Positions 50,173 through 50,227 of a stretch of 50,227 nucleotides of DNA are shown piece after piece. Both the position numbers and the translations under genes were made by a program. The notes under the pieces are model-generated. The model saw only the letters and a list, made by a program, of their open reading frames with translations. It was not told where the DNA came from and searched no databases. This DNA comes from Candidatus Woesearchaeota archaeon CG1_02_57_44 (lineage in GTDB: Archaea; Nanobdellota; Nanobdellia; Woesearchaeales; CG1-02-57-44). The first letter of the stretch is position 1, and each line of letters opens with the position of its first letter. The stretch is taken from assembly GCA_001871415.1 (NCBI GenBank), contig MNWW01000058.1, positions 1-50,227 of the forward strand. Reading direction: 5' to 3'.

Positions 50173-50227
50173 TCTATTCCTTTTTCATATCGGGCAACCG
50201 AGCGAAGTGAGTGTTGACCTTGTTTTG

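Overview
This window is archaeal chromosome. It carries transcription factor E alpha, an Orc1/Cdc6-type AAA+ ATPase, the archaea-specific amidotransferase subunit GatE, an FtsZ, the C-terminal half of a Hel308-type helicase, an XPD-like iron-sulfur helicase, and four tRNA genes. Many genes have a TATA box about 25-27 bp upstream of the start codon, which implies leaderless transcripts. Genes inside operons instead have GGAGG/GGTGA-type ribosome binding sites and ATGA overlaps. The sequence looks GC-rich by eye and gene-dense. Small genes, overlapping operons and several DPANN-like small families (MVGGC-tailed membrane proteins, a CPLC-motif membrane protein) suggest a DPANN-type archaeon such as a woesearchaeote relative, but I cannot fix the lineage from sequence alone. 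No insertion sequence, CRISPR array, rRNA or prophage is visible.

Layout. (1) 1-5816: a minus-strand envelope thiol-redox cluster. It holds a CxxC-rich membrane protein and a smaller membrane protein, both ending in MVGGC, then a triple-thioredoxin protein, a CcdA-like transporter, a DUF411 metal-binding protein and a CPLC membrane protein cut by the window edge. Divergent to it is a BlaI-like repressor with a BlaR1-like membrane metalloprotease, with a TTTACA-N5-TGTAAA dyad between the two units. (2) 5817-9337: minisatellite, tRNA-Leu(CAG), XPD-like helicase and a lipid flippase-like membrane protein. (3) 9454-15412: a complete SUF operon (regulator-sufB-sufD-sufS-sufU-sufC). Its ArsR-like regulator starts inside a 34-bp nested palindrome. 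(4) 15486-25351: serS, a RecB/Cas4-like nuclease, a Cys-rich lipoprotein, a phosphodiesterase, VKOR, thrC-thrB and a YgfZ-like protein. (5) 25459-30104: an oxidative-stress and iron island, all minus strand: PerR/Fur regulator, 2Fe-2S ferredoxin, PrxQ, nitroreductase, AhpC-type Prx, SOD, ferritin and a DUF1858-IscA fusion. (6) 30206-44786: information processing and metabolism (CBS protein, Nudix, TFE, Orc1/Cdc6, Sua5, HAD, gatE, guaB, truncated Hel308) mixed with several proteins I do not recognise. (7) 44843-50227: DUF1461 membrane protein, two tandem tRNA-Arg genes, a winged-helix regulator divergent from ftsZ, a structured intergenic element after ftsZ, a nitroreductase, a UPF0489 protein and tRNA-Leu(TAA).

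The common theme is thiol, iron-sulfur and oxygen chemistry. VKOR and the Cys-rich lipoprotein imply disulfide formation outside the membrane. CcdA with the thioredoxin-like protein implies electron delivery outward. SUF, IscA and YgfZ cover cluster assembly, and the PerR island covers peroxide, superoxide and iron storage. The most novel-looking element is the BlaI/BlaR1-controlled redox cluster with its MVGGC-tailed membrane proteins.
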